DNA of 64,000 nucleotides from Sphingomonas sp. (lineage in GTDB: Bacteria > Pseudomonadota > Alphaproteobacteria > Sphingomonadales > Sphingomonadaceae): NCBI RefSeq assembly GCF_029239295.1, contig NZ_JAQZBC010000002.1, forward strand, positions 372,001 through 436,000, read 5' to 3'. Of this stretch, positions 9,601 through 18,168 are shown in pieces; position 1 is the first letter of the stretch; every line of letters begins with the position of its first letter. The position numbers and the translations under genes were made by a program. The notes beneath the pieces are model-generated. The model saw only the letters and a program-made list of their open reading frames with translations, was not told the DNA's origin and did no database searches.

Positions 9601-9826
9601 CGTGTACCTCTACAATCAGTTGAACGGGAGCGACCAGAAGGTGCCGCCCGATGCCGCCACGCGCTACACTGAATTGCGCGGCGCGATCGATGCCATCACG
9701 GCGGAGATCGATGCGGTGCTGGGGCCCGTCACCAAGACGGAACTGGCCGCCTATCGCAGCGGCGGAGACGGCGCGATCCTCAACATCGCCGATACGACCG
9801 AGGACGAAACCGAAAGCGACAATTGA
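6635..9826 (+). CDS. Exported VPS10/BNR-repeat beta-propeller protein (sortilin-like, COG4447-type)
   Basis: A 1063-residue protein with a cleavable signal peptide (ends GVASAQ, residue 24), so periplasmic or secreted. The first ~770 residues hold eleven BNR/Asp-box-like motifs of the form S/T-x-D-x-G-x-x-W or F (for example TTDAGHKW, TRDGGRTW, SVDGGDSW, TQDGGKSW), typical of sortilin/VPS10-type propellers. A beta-sandwich of FlgD-Ig type follows (MHRFIWDLR, PPGSYTVEM), then a helical tail. Such proteins are often labelled glycosyl hydrolase, but no sialidase catalytic set is visible, so a binding role is as likely. It starts at ATG 6635 after GGGGG. A paralogue lies at 14702-18037 in mirror arrangement. 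The function is inferred only from fold and context. Confidence 0.88.
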   Translation: MKYTLALLAAGTMLGGIAGVASAQTSAQAKAAPGAETSAQPYDAKQWSGLRYRHVGPWRGGRVTTVTGVPSQPRTFYMGTVGGGVWKTTDAGHKWVNTTDGQFKVGPVGAVAVADSNPDIIYAGTGSSKIRSNVSIGKGIYKSVDGAKTWSFMGLPDVGQIATIRINPTNPEEVFVAASGNPFKYSKDRGVYRTRDGGRTWKKVFFLNERLGAADVEYHPSNPAVLYATMWHGLRQPWSIISGGKEGGIYKSVDGGDSWTKLGGGLPTGLFGRANVGVSAAAPDTLYALIEAKPGQGLYRSNDAGATWTLVNGDGKLVTRPFYYTTLGVDPSNAERVFVGNEGWFESLDGGKTFATRPTPHGDNHDVWINPADPKVMVQANDGGANVSLDGGATWSVQSNQPTAELYQVAVDNQFPYRLYGAQQDNTTVIVPSIALGDGQDYRVGPGCETGPIMPKPDDPNIVWGACKGQFSRMDMRTNFNEERFWIGSESLYGNDPDRLRYRFQRTAPMEVSPVEPNTVYYGSQYVHRSRDGGLTWETISPDLTWRPADKQFASGSPITIDATGEEVYSTLYAIRESKVRPGVIWAGSNDGLIHVTQDGGKSWQNVTPKGLPQGGRVQNIEPGVREPGTAYAAIYRYLMGDFAPYIYATRDYGKTWTRLTDGRNGIGADEPTRVVREDPERPGLLYAGTEYGLYVSFDHGARWQSFQLNLPATPITDLRLAHGDLVLSTQGRGFYVLDNLSVLRQLPIDGSLRQTRLYKPARAVRINASGDKGSDPNVGPEHILPGAQIDYYIAPGAAAVPVALTIHDANGKVLRRFTSDTGEAATPGGGGGDDDGLGTYRPTYPTRLAATPGMHRFIWDLRTAGTPDGAPASGGRRAPTGPMVPPGSYTVEMTAGGVTTRQPLEIVEDPRILASGITNADLVAQYDHNQRALKLVHDTNLAVSRVTQAQAALAQQPDARRERALGSIAQRLITPRIRYSQPGLQTHVVYLYNQLNGSDQKVPPDAATRYTELRGAIDAITAEIDAVLGPVTKTELAAYRSGGDGAILNIADTTEDETESDN

Positions 9827-9831
9827 GGGAT

Positions 9832-9859
9832 GCTGCCGGCGCCTCGTGGCGCCGGCAGC
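9832..9859. terminator. Bidirectional terminator between convergent genes
   Basis: Perfect 12-bp inverted repeat GCTGCCGGCGCC / GGCGCCGGCAGC with a 4-nt TCGT loop, lying between the plus-strand BNR gene stop (9826) and the minus-strand receptor stop (9881). Confidence 0.75.
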
Positions 9860-9880
9860 CGATCCGTCAAGCGTTGCCCG

Positions 9881-12421
9881 TCAGAAGCGGGTACGCAGGC
9901 TGAGGCCGATCACGCGCGGCGGGCTGGAGGTGACGTAGACGCTGGGATAGGTCACGCCGTTGCTGACCACAGGAGCCAGCACCGAACTGGTCGCGCTGGT
10001 CGTCTTGTTCACCGCGCCGATCACATCGAACACGTTATTGGCAAAGACATACAGGCCCCAGCGGTCGCCCTTTTGCACGCCGAAGCGCAGGCCGACACTG
10101 GCGAAGCCGGGCAATTCCATCCCCGCCGCGGTGATGTTCGCCGCGGTGCGATCATATACCGTCCAAGACGAGCTGCGGTAGCTGATGTTGCCGTGGTAGA
10201 AGATCTCCATGTCGTTGCCGATCGGCTGGGTGTAATCGGCCGACCCTTGCGCGGTCCATTCGGGGGAATAAGGCACCGTGTTGCCCTTGCGCCCGATCCC
10301 CGCCAGCACCGCGCACCCGAGATATGGCGGCGAGCCGGTGCACAGGTTGATCCCCGCAGGCAGCGAGATGTTGTCCTGCAACTTGGCCGAGGTGTAGCTG
10401 CCCGATGCGCGCAGCGCGAGGCCGTCGATCGGATAATAAGCGGTTTCCAGTTCCACGCCGCGGATGCGCGTGCCGCTGGGCGTATTGGTGATGAAGCCGA
10501 ACGCCCCCTGATATGACGCCGAGATCTGGACGTTGCTCCAGTCCATCTGGAACGCGTCGACGTTGAGCGTCACCTTGCGATTGAACAGCGAGGTCTTGAG
10601 GCCGACCTCGTAATTCCACAGCTGATCGGAATCATAGGTGGTGGCGTAGCTCGGCAGGCCCAGCGTCTGGTTGACGCCGCCCGGACGATAGCCCTGCGCG
10701 GCAAGCGCGTAGAGCATGACGTCGCGATTGAACTTGTAGCTGGCGTTGAACTTCAGCAGCGTGCCGTTCTCCTTGCCCGACAGTTCCGAGAACGGCAGCC
10801 GGACATTGCCGGCGACATAATTGGGGATGATGACCTCGGCCCCGGTGCTCTTTTCATATTCGAACCAGCGCGCGCCGGCGGTCAGCTCCAGCTTGTCGTT
10901 CACCTCCCACGTTGCCTCGCCGAAGAAGGCGATCTGCTTCAGCGTGTCGGCGATCGTGCGGTCGAGTTGGGTGCGCGAGCCGAAGCCATAAGGCGTGGCC
11001 GAATAGCCGGTGGGATAATATTGCTGCCCGGTCACTGGATCGACGGTGTTGAGCAGGCTGCGCGTGAAATTGTCGCGATTGCTGTGGAAGAACCCAACCG
11101 TCCACTTGATCGCATGCTGCGCGTCGGCCAGCCGGATTTCCTGCGTCGACGTCTTGGTCGATTGCGGCTGGTAGGCGGTCAGGCTGCCCCAACTGGTGAC
11201 GAAGCGCTGATATTCCTCCGGCGAGCAACCGTTCGCGCCGCCGATCAGCCCGCGATTGCAGTCGTTCGCGAAATTGGCGTAGCCGGGCACCCGGTTCGCC
11301 GCGATGTTGCCGGTGAAATAGCGGCTGAAGAACGGCGCATAATCGAAATTCACCGCCAGATCGCGCTTCGAATAGGAGGCGATCGCAGTCAGCGTCGCAA
11401 AGCTGAAATCCCAGTTGAGCGTGCCGCTGTACAATTCGAACTTGTCCGATTGCGGTGTCTGCGTGCGCAGATCCTGATCGAAGCGGCGGCCGAACAGCTG
11501 CGCGCGGGTGAGGTTCCAGTTCGGGTTGAAGCCGTCGCGATCCTGGTAGACCGCCATGCCGTCGATGGTCAGATTCTCCATCGGACGGAAGCGCACCAGC
11601 AGGCGGCCGCCATAGCTGCGGTTCTTGTTGTAATCCTTCAGGCCGAGCACGCTGTTGTCGAGGAAGCCCGCGGTGCGATCCCAATAGCCGACGGCGCGGA
11701 CCGCCAGCACGTCTTCGACGATCGGCACGTTGATGACGCCATCGACATTGGCGCCCGCGCCGCTGCCATGGCTGACGGTGGACACCTGCGCATTCACCGC
11801 GCCCTCGAAATCGTCGAGATCGGGCTTGTTGAAGATCAGGCGGATCGTGCCGCCCATTGAACTTGCGCCATACAGCGTCCCCTGCGGGCCGCGCAGCACC
11901 TCGGCCCGTTCGACGTCGAACAGGCGGATGCCCGGCTGCGTGCCGCCGGCGTCGTTGCTGACGCCGCTGGTGCCGGTGATCGGCGTTTCATCGTAATAGA
12001 GGCCGACGAGCGGCTCGCCCGGCGCGTAGAGATTGCGGATGATAACGCGGCTGCCGCCGTTCGCATTTTCGTTGATGATCAGGTTCGGCGTGGTGCGGGT
12101 GAGCTCCTGCGAATCCGTGATGCCCTGCGCGACGAGCGATTCCGACGTGACCGCGGAGATGGCGAGCGGCGTTTCCTGAAGGCTGGTCGCCCGCTTCAAC
12201 GCGGTGACGACGATGTCGCCGGGGTTGCTGTCCTGCGCGGGCGCGGCAGGCGCCGTGCCGCCGCTAATTTCCGAAGGAGACTGGCTGACAGGAAGTTCTG
12301 CGTCGGCCGCAACCGGATCCGTCGCCTGCTGCGCCAGTGCCGACGTGGAGGCCGCCAGCAGGGAAACGCCAAGCAGCAGCCATCGTCCGCGGAAACACCG
12401 CGTTGAACCCTTCATCGTCAT
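9881..12421 (-). CDS. TonB-dependent outer-membrane receptor
   Basis: An 846-residue receptor. The N-terminus is a signal peptide (MTMKGSTRCFRGRW... ending ASTSALAQ). A TonB box-like DIVVTALKR at about residues 70-78 opens the plug, followed by LQETPLAISAV, a segment shared by many sphingomonad receptors, and by ERAEVLRGPQGTLYGASSMGG. The protein ends in Phe (SLRTRF), as expected for BAM-assisted insertion. The ATG at 12421 has AGGGGG upstream. It is the last of three minus-strand genes (BNR propeller, receptor, receptor), separated from the previous one by 245 bp that probably holds its own promoter. Ligand unknown; it differs clearly from the receptor at 3396-6506. Confidence 0.93.
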   Translation of the reverse strand: MTMKGSTRCFRGRWLLLGVSLLAASTSALAQQATDPVAADAELPVSQSPSEISGGTAPAAPAQDSNPGDIVVTALKRATSLQETPLAISAVTSESLVAQGITDSQELTRTTPNLIINENANGGSRVIIRNLYAPGEPLVGLYYDETPITGTSGVSNDAGGTQPGIRLFDVERAEVLRGPQGTLYGASSMGGTIRLIFNKPDLDDFEGAVNAQVSTVSHGSGAGANVDGVINVPIVEDVLAVRAVGYWDRTAGFLDNSVLGLKDYNKNRSYGGRLLVRFRPMENLTIDGMAVYQDRDGFNPNWNLTRAQLFGRRFDQDLRTQTPQSDKFELYSGTLNWDFSFATLTAIASYSKRDLAVNFDYAPFFSRYFTGNIAANRVPGYANFANDCNRGLIGGANGCSPEEYQRFVTSWGSLTAYQPQSTKTSTQEIRLADAQHAIKWTVGFFHSNRDNFTRSLLNTVDPVTGQQYYPTGYSATPYGFGSRTQLDRTIADTLKQIAFFGEATWEVNDKLELTAGARWFEYEKSTGAEVIIPNYVAGNVRLPFSELSGKENGTLLKFNASYKFNRDVMLYALAAQGYRPGGVNQTLGLPSYATTYDSDQLWNYEVGLKTSLFNRKVTLNVDAFQMDWSNVQISASYQGAFGFITNTPSGTRIRGVELETAYYPIDGLALRASGSYTSAKLQDNISLPAGINLCTGSPPYLGCAVLAGIGRKGNTVPYSPEWTAQGSADYTQPIGNDMEIFYHGNISYRSSSWTVYDRTAANITAAGMELPGFASVGLRFGVQKGDRWGLYVFANNVFDVIGAVNKTTSATSSVLAPVVSNGVTYPSVYVTSSPPRVIGLSLRTRF

Positions 12422-12529
12422 TAAGCCCCCTCGAACCCTGGTTGGTGTTGTTTAACTCTGTGAACCCATTGCATCCGGAAGGGTCGGCCGAACTCTCGGG
12501 GATATTTCACGCGAGAGCGACGCAGCACT

Positions 12530-12541
12530 TCCTTTAAAGGA
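12530..12541. promoter_or_regulatory. 12-bp perfect palindrome upstream of a TonB receptor gene
   Basis: TCCTTTAAAGGA, about 110 bp upstream of the receptor start at 12421 in an AT-richer intergenic region (12422-12666). It could be an operator; no promoter boxes were assigned with confidence. Confidence 0.3.
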
Positions 12542-12666
12542 CATAAAAGTGCCCTGCGGCCACAAACGCAATCCCAAATATTGCCGCACAAACCATTTTT
12601 TAGAGCATTAGTGTCCTACGTTACCAATGAAGCATAGAACGAATTGCCTAAGTTCTTGGTTGTGCG

Positions 12667-14634
12667 TCATACGCCCATGATCGTCAGCCCGATGCGCAAC
12701 GTTCGGCCCGGTGCGGGCAGGCCGATCTGCGGAACGATTTGGGCATCGAACAGATTGTCCCCGCGCGCGAATACGTCTGCCGCGACGCCAGCGAGGGTAA
12801 TCCGCTGGCTCATCCTGACGTTGACGGACGCGGCGCGCGGCAGCGCCACCAGCACGCCATCGGCATCAGCCGAATAGGCGCGGCCGGTGTAGAGCACCTC
12901 CGCCAGTGCGCCGAAGCCCGAGGTACCGGCATAATCACCGTAAGCGCGGGCGATCACGTCGGGCTTTTCCGCGAGCCGATCGGTCTGATCTCCGGTCGTG
13001 CCCTTACGCCGCGATCGCGCGAACGTGCCATTGCCACCCAGCGTCCACTCGGACGCGGGATGCCAATATGCTGTCGCCTCGACGCCGATCACCTGCGAGC
13101 CGACCAGATTGATCCGCTGGCGCAGGCGGCCGACATTGCGCTGGTCGATCGTCCCGTCGAGATCCTGGATGAACCCGGCCACCGACACGCCGGCCGCTTC
13201 GGTGCGCCACTCGGCGCCCAAGTCGGCGCTGACGATCCGCTCGGGCTGAAGATCGGGGTTGAGGAGGAAGCGGTTGAGCGCCTGCCCGAACAATTCGCGC
13301 ATGGTGGCCGGCCGGATCTTGCGACCGATCGCTGCGCGCACCCGCCACGCCTCCGCCGGCGCCCAGGACAGGCCGACCCGGCCGGTCCACCCCTTCGCAT
13401 CCGGCGTGTCCGGCTTGTCGCCGGTTTCGAGATAATAGACACGGTCGTAGCCGAACCCGATCTCGCCGGTGATCGCATCGGTCAGCGCCGACGTCGCATC
13501 CAGGCCAAAGCTCCAGTTGCGCTGGCGATACTGGAGAAAGGCGGGCAGCACGGCGGGCGGCTGGCCGCGGGTGAAGGTGGTGTCGCGCTGGTCATGCTGC
13601 GAATCCAGCACGTTGGCGGACGCGATGATCCGCGTGCGGCCCAGTTGCTGCGTCAGCAGCACGCGCGCGCCGATCGTGTCGTCGCGATTGGCTTCCTGCG
13701 AATTGCGCGCGGTGTAGGTCGCGTCGGTATAGCTGTCGATCGTCTGGCGGAACCGCTGGTACCAGCCCACCATATCGAGCGCAGTCGTCGGCCCCAGCGC
13801 GAGCCCGGCGTTAGCCGATATCAACGAGTGCTGAAGGGTCGGGTAGCGCCAGAAACGAGCACCATCAGGCCGGTCGCTCTCGGGCGCGATGCCCTTGTTC
13901 GCGTCGACGTAAAAGGCGGTGACCGACAGCAGATGGTCGCCGATCGCCGTGCCGACGCGGCCGAACACGCTGGCGATCTCACGATCGGTGTTGGTGCGCA
14001 GGGCGCCCCGCTGCGAATAAGGGAGGTCGGCGCCATCGGCGATCGTGTCGCCATCGCGCGTGGCATAGCCGCCGCCGAGCAACACGTCGGTATTGCCGCT
14101 GGTGAACGGCGCGACCGCCTCCACCTCGCGCAGGCCGCCGCTGCCGATCATGCCGCGGGCATAGCCCTGGGCGGGGCGGGGCGGCGTGAAACTGATCGCG
14201 CCAAGCGCACTGACGCCATAGAGCGGCGCCAGCGGAGCGGCCGCGACCTGCGCCCGCCCGGCCAGCGCCGCAGGAAACAGGCTGAGGTCGAGCCGGTTGT
14301 CCCACGGCACGTTGATCGCCGCGCCATCATAGAACAGGGCGACTTGCCGTTCGGCCGCGCTGCGAACAAAGGCGACTGCCTCGCCGCGCGAATTCACCGG
14401 AACATAGACCGACGGCAGTCGGCGGAGTATTTCATCCGCCGCCGCCGCGTCGACCAGCGCGATCTCGCGCGCGTCCAGCACATGGCGCGTTTCGAGCGGC
14501 TGGGGCGCGCGCGATTGGGGGAGCGAGACGACGATGTCCCCGGTCGGATCGGGGCTCTCCTGCGCCATTGCCGGCCACGCCAGCAACAACCCGAGAAGCG
14601 AAACCGCCCCCCACCGCACGCTATTCGACATCAT
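12667..14634 (-). CDS. TonB-dependent receptor, small form
   Basis: A 655-residue outer-membrane receptor with signal peptide MMSNSVRWGAVSLLGLLLAWPAMAQ (given in two parts: residues 1-20 and a WPAMAQ end). A TonB-box-like DIVVS lies near residue 34. The plug is recognisable (EILRRLPSVYV, ALFYDGAAINV, APLYGVSALGA) and a 22-strand-like barrel follows. It ends LTIMGV, so it lacks the terminal aromatic residue typical of barrels. It lies 67 bp downstream of the BNR-propeller gene (14702-18037) on the same strand, so the two may be co-transcribed despite a hairpin between them. Its size is closer to siderophore/vitamin receptors than to the >1000-residue receptors elsewhere in the window. Ligand unknown. 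Confidence 0.9.
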   Translation of the reverse strand: MMSNSVRWGAVSLLGLLLAWPAMAQESPDPTGDIVVSLPQSRAPQPLETRHVLDAREIALVDAAAADEILRRLPSVYVPVNSRGEAVAFVRSAAERQVALFYDGAAINVPWDNRLDLSLFPAALAGRAQVAAAPLAPLYGVSALGAISFTPPRPAQGYARGMIGSGGLREVEAVAPFTSGNTDVLLGGGYATRDGDTIADGADLPYSQRGALRTNTDREIASVFGRVGTAIGDHLLSVTAFYVDANKGIAPESDRPDGARFWRYPTLQHSLISANAGLALGPTTALDMVGWYQRFRQTIDSYTDATYTARNSQEANRDDTIGARVLLTQQLGRTRIIASANVLDSQHDQRDTTFTRGQPPAVLPAFLQYRQRNWSFGLDATSALTDAITGEIGFGYDRVYYLETGDKPDTPDAKGWTGRVGLSWAPAEAWRVRAAIGRKIRPATMRELFGQALNRFLLNPDLQPERIVSADLGAEWRTEAAGVSVAGFIQDLDGTIDQRNVGRLRQRINLVGSQVIGVEATAYWHPASEWTLGGNGTFARSRRKGTTGDQTDRLAEKPDVIARAYGDYAGTSGFGALAEVLYTGRAYSADADGVLVALPRAASVNVRMSQRITLAGVAADVFARGDNLFDAQIVPQIGLPAPGRTLRIGLTIMGV

Positions 14635-14661
14635 CTACGCCCCCACAACATCGTTGGCGGC

Positions 14662-14689
14662 CGGCCGGAGCATGTCCTTCGCCCGGCCG
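14662..14689 (-). terminator. Hairpin between BNR-propeller and receptor genes
   Basis: Inverted repeat CGGCCGG / CCGGCCG (7 bp) with a 14-nt loop, just after the stop of the minus-strand BNR gene. It is a moderate terminator or mRNA-stabilising hairpin. Confidence 0.4.
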
Positions 14690-14701
14690 ACCGCAGCTCC
14701 C

Positions 14702-17700
14702 TTATTGCTGCATCCCGACCTGCTCGTCCTCGGGCATCCAGCTGGCCAGGGCCTCCGCCCGGTCACGTTCGAGCTGTGCGCTGGCCACGAGCTTCACCGG
14801 CGTTACGCCCTGCTGCGACAGCTGGGCATTGAGCTGGGCGAGATCGCTCGCCTTGATCTGCTCCCACGCGGCCAGCTGCTGATCGGCAACCGCCTTCAGC
14901 TTGGCATATTCCTCGTGATGCTGCTGCGCCGGTGCCGTGTCCCCCTGCGACACCGTGCTGGCGAGCGAGACCAGCATGTTGTTGAGCCGGATGGGGTAGT
15001 TCAGCGGATCCTGCGGCGCGACGTTCTTCACCTGGATCAGCACGTCCTCGACCGCGGTCGCCTTCGCCTCGACGGCATCGGCCGCGCTTACCAACGCGGG
15101 CTTCCCGGCAGCGGCCTTGCGCACGTCGCCAAGCTGCTGGTGAAGCGCGCGCAGTTCCAGCACCGCCGTCTGTACGCGATTGAAGTCGCGGTTGATCGCC
15201 GACACCAGATCATATTGCTGCTTCAGCTCGGCCGGGGTGACCGTCAGGTTCGGGTTCGGCGTGATCGTCACCGGCTGGACCTGGGTCTTGCCGTCGACAG
15301 TCAACCGGATCTTGTACTGGCCCGGCAGCACCACCGGCCCGCCCGATGCGTTGCGCCACAAGGACGCCTTGGGCACCTTCACAGGACCATCCTCGCGGAA
15401 GTCCCAGACAAAGCGGTTGACCCCGGCATTGCGGGTGAGCTTCGCCGGCTTGCGGCTGCGCCCTTCCTCTTCCTCGCCGCCGTCGTCACCGGGTGTTTCC
15501 GGAACGGGGTAGGTGCGGATCACGCGATCGGTCGCGTCGAGGATTTCCAGCTTGATGCCATTGTCGACTGGCGGCTTGATCGCACCGGTCGCCTCGGCGC
15601 CGGCGACCGACGGCGCATCGGTCGTCTTGGGCGTGTAGCTGGCGTCCGCCTTGGCTGCCGCCTTCGGTTCGGCCTGCCCTTCCTTCAGATGGTAATAGAT
15701 AATCACGCCCTGCGGCGGGTTGGCGCCGGTCGGACCGCCCGTGCCATTGCCACGGCCAGTGTACAGAACGCGCATCGTTTCGCGCGGCTGGAAGAGGTGA
15801 AAGTCCTTCTTCGTCACCTCCGGCGACCATTGCCGCACCGCGCTCAGATCATCGAGCACCCAGAACGATCGCCCGTGCGTGGCGACTGCGAGATCGCCGG
15901 CGCCCGCAATCGCCAGATCGTGCACGGGGCTGCGCGGGAGACCCATCTGGAACGGCTGCCACTGCTTGCCGCCATTGAACGAGACGAACACGCCGTTCTC
16001 GGTGCCGGCGTAGAGCAGGTCGGGGCGCGCCGGATCGGCACGGATAACGTGCATATAGGCATCCGCCGGAAGGCCGTTGGTGATCGACGTCCACGTCTTG
16101 CCGTAATCGTCGGTGCGGAAGGCATAGGGCTTGAAGTCGTCGAGGCGATGGCGATCGGCCGACACGTACATCGTGCCCGGCCGGCGGGGATCGGGCTCCA
16201 CCATGTTGACGGTTGCCCATTCGGGCATCGCCTTTGGCGTCACATTCTCCCAGCTGCCGCCTTCGTTACGCGTGACATGGATCAGCCCGTCGTCGGTGCC
16301 GACCCAGATCAGTCCCTTTTGCACCGGCGATTCATTCACGCTGAAGATCGTGTTGTAATATTCGACGCCGGTGTTGTCCTTGGTCAGCGGACCGCCGGAG
16401 GATTCCTGCTTCGACTTGTCATTGCGGGTGAGGTCGGGCGAGATCTTGGTCCAGCTCTTCCCCTCATTGTCAGTGCGCCACAGCACCTCCGTCGCATTGT
16501 AGAGGACGTTGGGGTTGTGCGGCGAATAGAGAAGCGGCTCGGTCCACTGCGGGCGGTGCTCCAGGTCCTTCGCGGCCCAGCCCATCGCCTCACGCGGGAA
16601 CGGCCCGATTGGCGTCAGCTGCCCGGTCTTGTGGTCGTAGCGCGTGACGTAATTGCCGTAGCTGTTGGCGATCGTGACGTCGGGATTCTTGGGATCGGCG
16701 ATGACATAGCCGCTCTCGCCGCCGCCGACCGCGTAGAAGCTTTCCTGCCCGATCGGTCCACGCACATTGCCGCTGGCGATCGACACGGTGCTGTTGTCCT
16801 GCTGCGCGCCATAGATGCGGTACGGCACCTGCTTGTCGACCGAGATGTGATAGAATTGCGCGGTTGCCTGGTTCATGCCGGTGGTCCAGCTGGCCCCGCC
16901 ATTGACCGATACGTTGGCGCCGCCGTCATTGCCCTCCACCATGCGATTGGTGTCGTTGGGATTGATCCACAGCGAATGGTTGTCGCCGTGGAAGGTCGGC
17001 ATCGTCTTGAACGTCTTGCCCGCGTCCTCGGATTTGTAGGCGTTGACGTTCAGGACATAGACCTTGTCCTTGTTCTTCGGGTCGGCGATGACATGGGTGT
17101 AATACCAGGCGCGCTGGCGGAAATCGCCGCGATCGCTGATCCGCTGCCAGCTCGCGCCGCCATCGTCGGTGCGGAACAGACCCCCCTCGGCCGCCTCGAT
17201 CAGCGCATAGACGCGCTTTGAATCTGCCGAAGGGGCAACGCCGATCCGGCCGAGGATACCGGCGGGAAGGCCGTTGCCGGTCACTTTCTCCCACGTCGTG
17301 CCGCCATCGCGCGACCGGTACATGCCGCTGCCCGGCCCGCCGCTCTCCATCGTCCACGGCTTGCGGTGCACCTGCCACATGCCGGCCCACAGCGTGTTGG
17401 GATCGTTGGGATCCATCTGCACGTCGATCGCGCCGGTCTTCTGATCGACGAACAACACGCGCTGCCACGTCTTGCCGCCATCACGCGTACGATACACGCC
17501 GCGTTCGGGATTGTCGCCAAACGGGTGGCCCAGCGCCGCGACGAACACGGTGTTCGGGTCAGTGGGATGGACGACCATGCGCCCGATCGCCTGGCTTTCG
17601 CGCAGGCCGGCGAACTGCCACGTCTTGCCGCGATCGACCGACTTGTAGACGCCGTTGCCGGTGATGACGTTGCCGCGGATGTTCGCTTCGCCCGTCCCGA

Positions 17701-18037
17701 CGTAGATCACCTTGGGATCAGACGGCGCGACCACGATCGCACCGATCGATGGCGATGCCTCATGCAATTTGTCCCACAAGGGCTGCCAGCTGTTGCCGCC
17801 ATCCTCGGTGCGCCACACGCCGCCGCCGGACGCGCCCTGATAGAAGGTGTCGGGTTCCTGGATCACACCGGCGACCGCGCTGACACGCCCGCCGCGGAAC
17901 GGGCCGACCAAGCGGTATTGCATGCCGGCGAACGGCGTCTTGGCGGCGGGGGTCGCCTCCTGCGCGACGGCGACATGAGGCAGCGTCGCGAGCGGTGTGC
18001 CCGCGAGCAACAGGGCAAAAATCACGCGTCTTTTCAT
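14702..18037 (-). CDS. Exported VPS10/BNR-repeat beta-propeller protein
   Basis: An 1111-residue paralogue of the protein at 6635-9826. The start is ATG at 18037, chosen because GGAGGATCG precedes it and a clean signal peptide follows (MKRRVIFALLLAGTPLATLP, then HVAVAQ). It carries eleven Asp-box-like motifs (TEDGGNSW, SVDRGKTW, TRDGGKTW, SRDGGTTW, TDDGGASW and others) over roughly 750 residues. A beta-sandwich with VNRFVWDFR and a helical C-terminal tail of about 150 residues follow. It opens a minus-strand group with the receptor at 12667-14634 and is divergent from an Lrp/AsnC gene 131 bp away, a likely regulator. No catalytic triad or sialidase residues were recognised; ligand binding or scaffold function in the periplasm or at the cell surface is inferred. 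Confidence 0.88.
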   Translation of the reverse strand: MKRRVIFALLLAGTPLATLPHVAVAQEATPAAKTPFAGMQYRLVGPFRGGRVSAVAGVIQEPDTFYQGASGGGVWRTEDGGNSWQPLWDKLHEASPSIGAIVVAPSDPKVIYVGTGEANIRGNVITGNGVYKSVDRGKTWQFAGLRESQAIGRMVVHPTDPNTVFVAALGHPFGDNPERGVYRTRDGGKTWQRVLFVDQKTGAIDVQMDPNDPNTLWAGMWQVHRKPWTMESGGPGSGMYRSRDGGTTWEKVTGNGLPAGILGRIGVAPSADSKRVYALIEAAEGGLFRTDDGGASWQRISDRGDFRQRAWYYTHVIADPKNKDKVYVLNVNAYKSEDAGKTFKTMPTFHGDNHSLWINPNDTNRMVEGNDGGANVSVNGGASWTTGMNQATAQFYHISVDKQVPYRIYGAQQDNSTVSIASGNVRGPIGQESFYAVGGGESGYVIADPKNPDVTIANSYGNYVTRYDHKTGQLTPIGPFPREAMGWAAKDLEHRPQWTEPLLYSPHNPNVLYNATEVLWRTDNEGKSWTKISPDLTRNDKSKQESSGGPLTKDNTGVEYYNTIFSVNESPVQKGLIWVGTDDGLIHVTRNEGGSWENVTPKAMPEWATVNMVEPDPRRPGTMYVSADRHRLDDFKPYAFRTDDYGKTWTSITNGLPADAYMHVIRADPARPDLLYAGTENGVFVSFNGGKQWQPFQMGLPRSPVHDLAIAGAGDLAVATHGRSFWVLDDLSAVRQWSPEVTKKDFHLFQPRETMRVLYTGRGNGTGGPTGANPPQGVIIYYHLKEGQAEPKAAAKADASYTPKTTDAPSVAGAEATGAIKPPVDNGIKLEILDATDRVIRTYPVPETPGDDGGEEEEGRSRKPAKLTRNAGVNRFVWDFREDGPVKVPKASLWRNASGGPVVLPGQYKIRLTVDGKTQVQPVTITPNPNLTVTPAELKQQYDLVSAINRDFNRVQTAVLELRALHQQLGDVRKAAAGKPALVSAADAVEAKATAVEDVLIQVKNVAPQDPLNYPIRLNNMLVSLASTVSQGDTAPAQQHHEEYAKLKAVADQQLAAWEQIKASDLAQLNAQLSQQGVTPVKLVASAQLERDRAEALASWMPEDEQVGMQQ

Positions 18038-18168
18038 GGGCGATCCTCCGGTGGAAAAGAATGATGATCGCGGCGCGACGGCGCGCGATCGAATTGCGGT
18101 ATCGGCTCGTCTGTGCAAGCGTCCCCCGTGAAGATCCGTGAAGAAGCGGACCAACGGGGACAGCAGAA

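Noticed and set aside
6635..9826. Label of the BNR-propeller protein as a sialidase or other glycosidase
   Set aside because: Asp boxes are present, but no arginine triad or catalytic Tyr/Glu pattern of sialidases could be assigned.
12739..17221. Two long plus-strand frames opposite the receptor and BNR genes
   Set aside because: Same reason: GC-driven shadows with no family similarity; the minus strand carries signal peptides and domain motifs.
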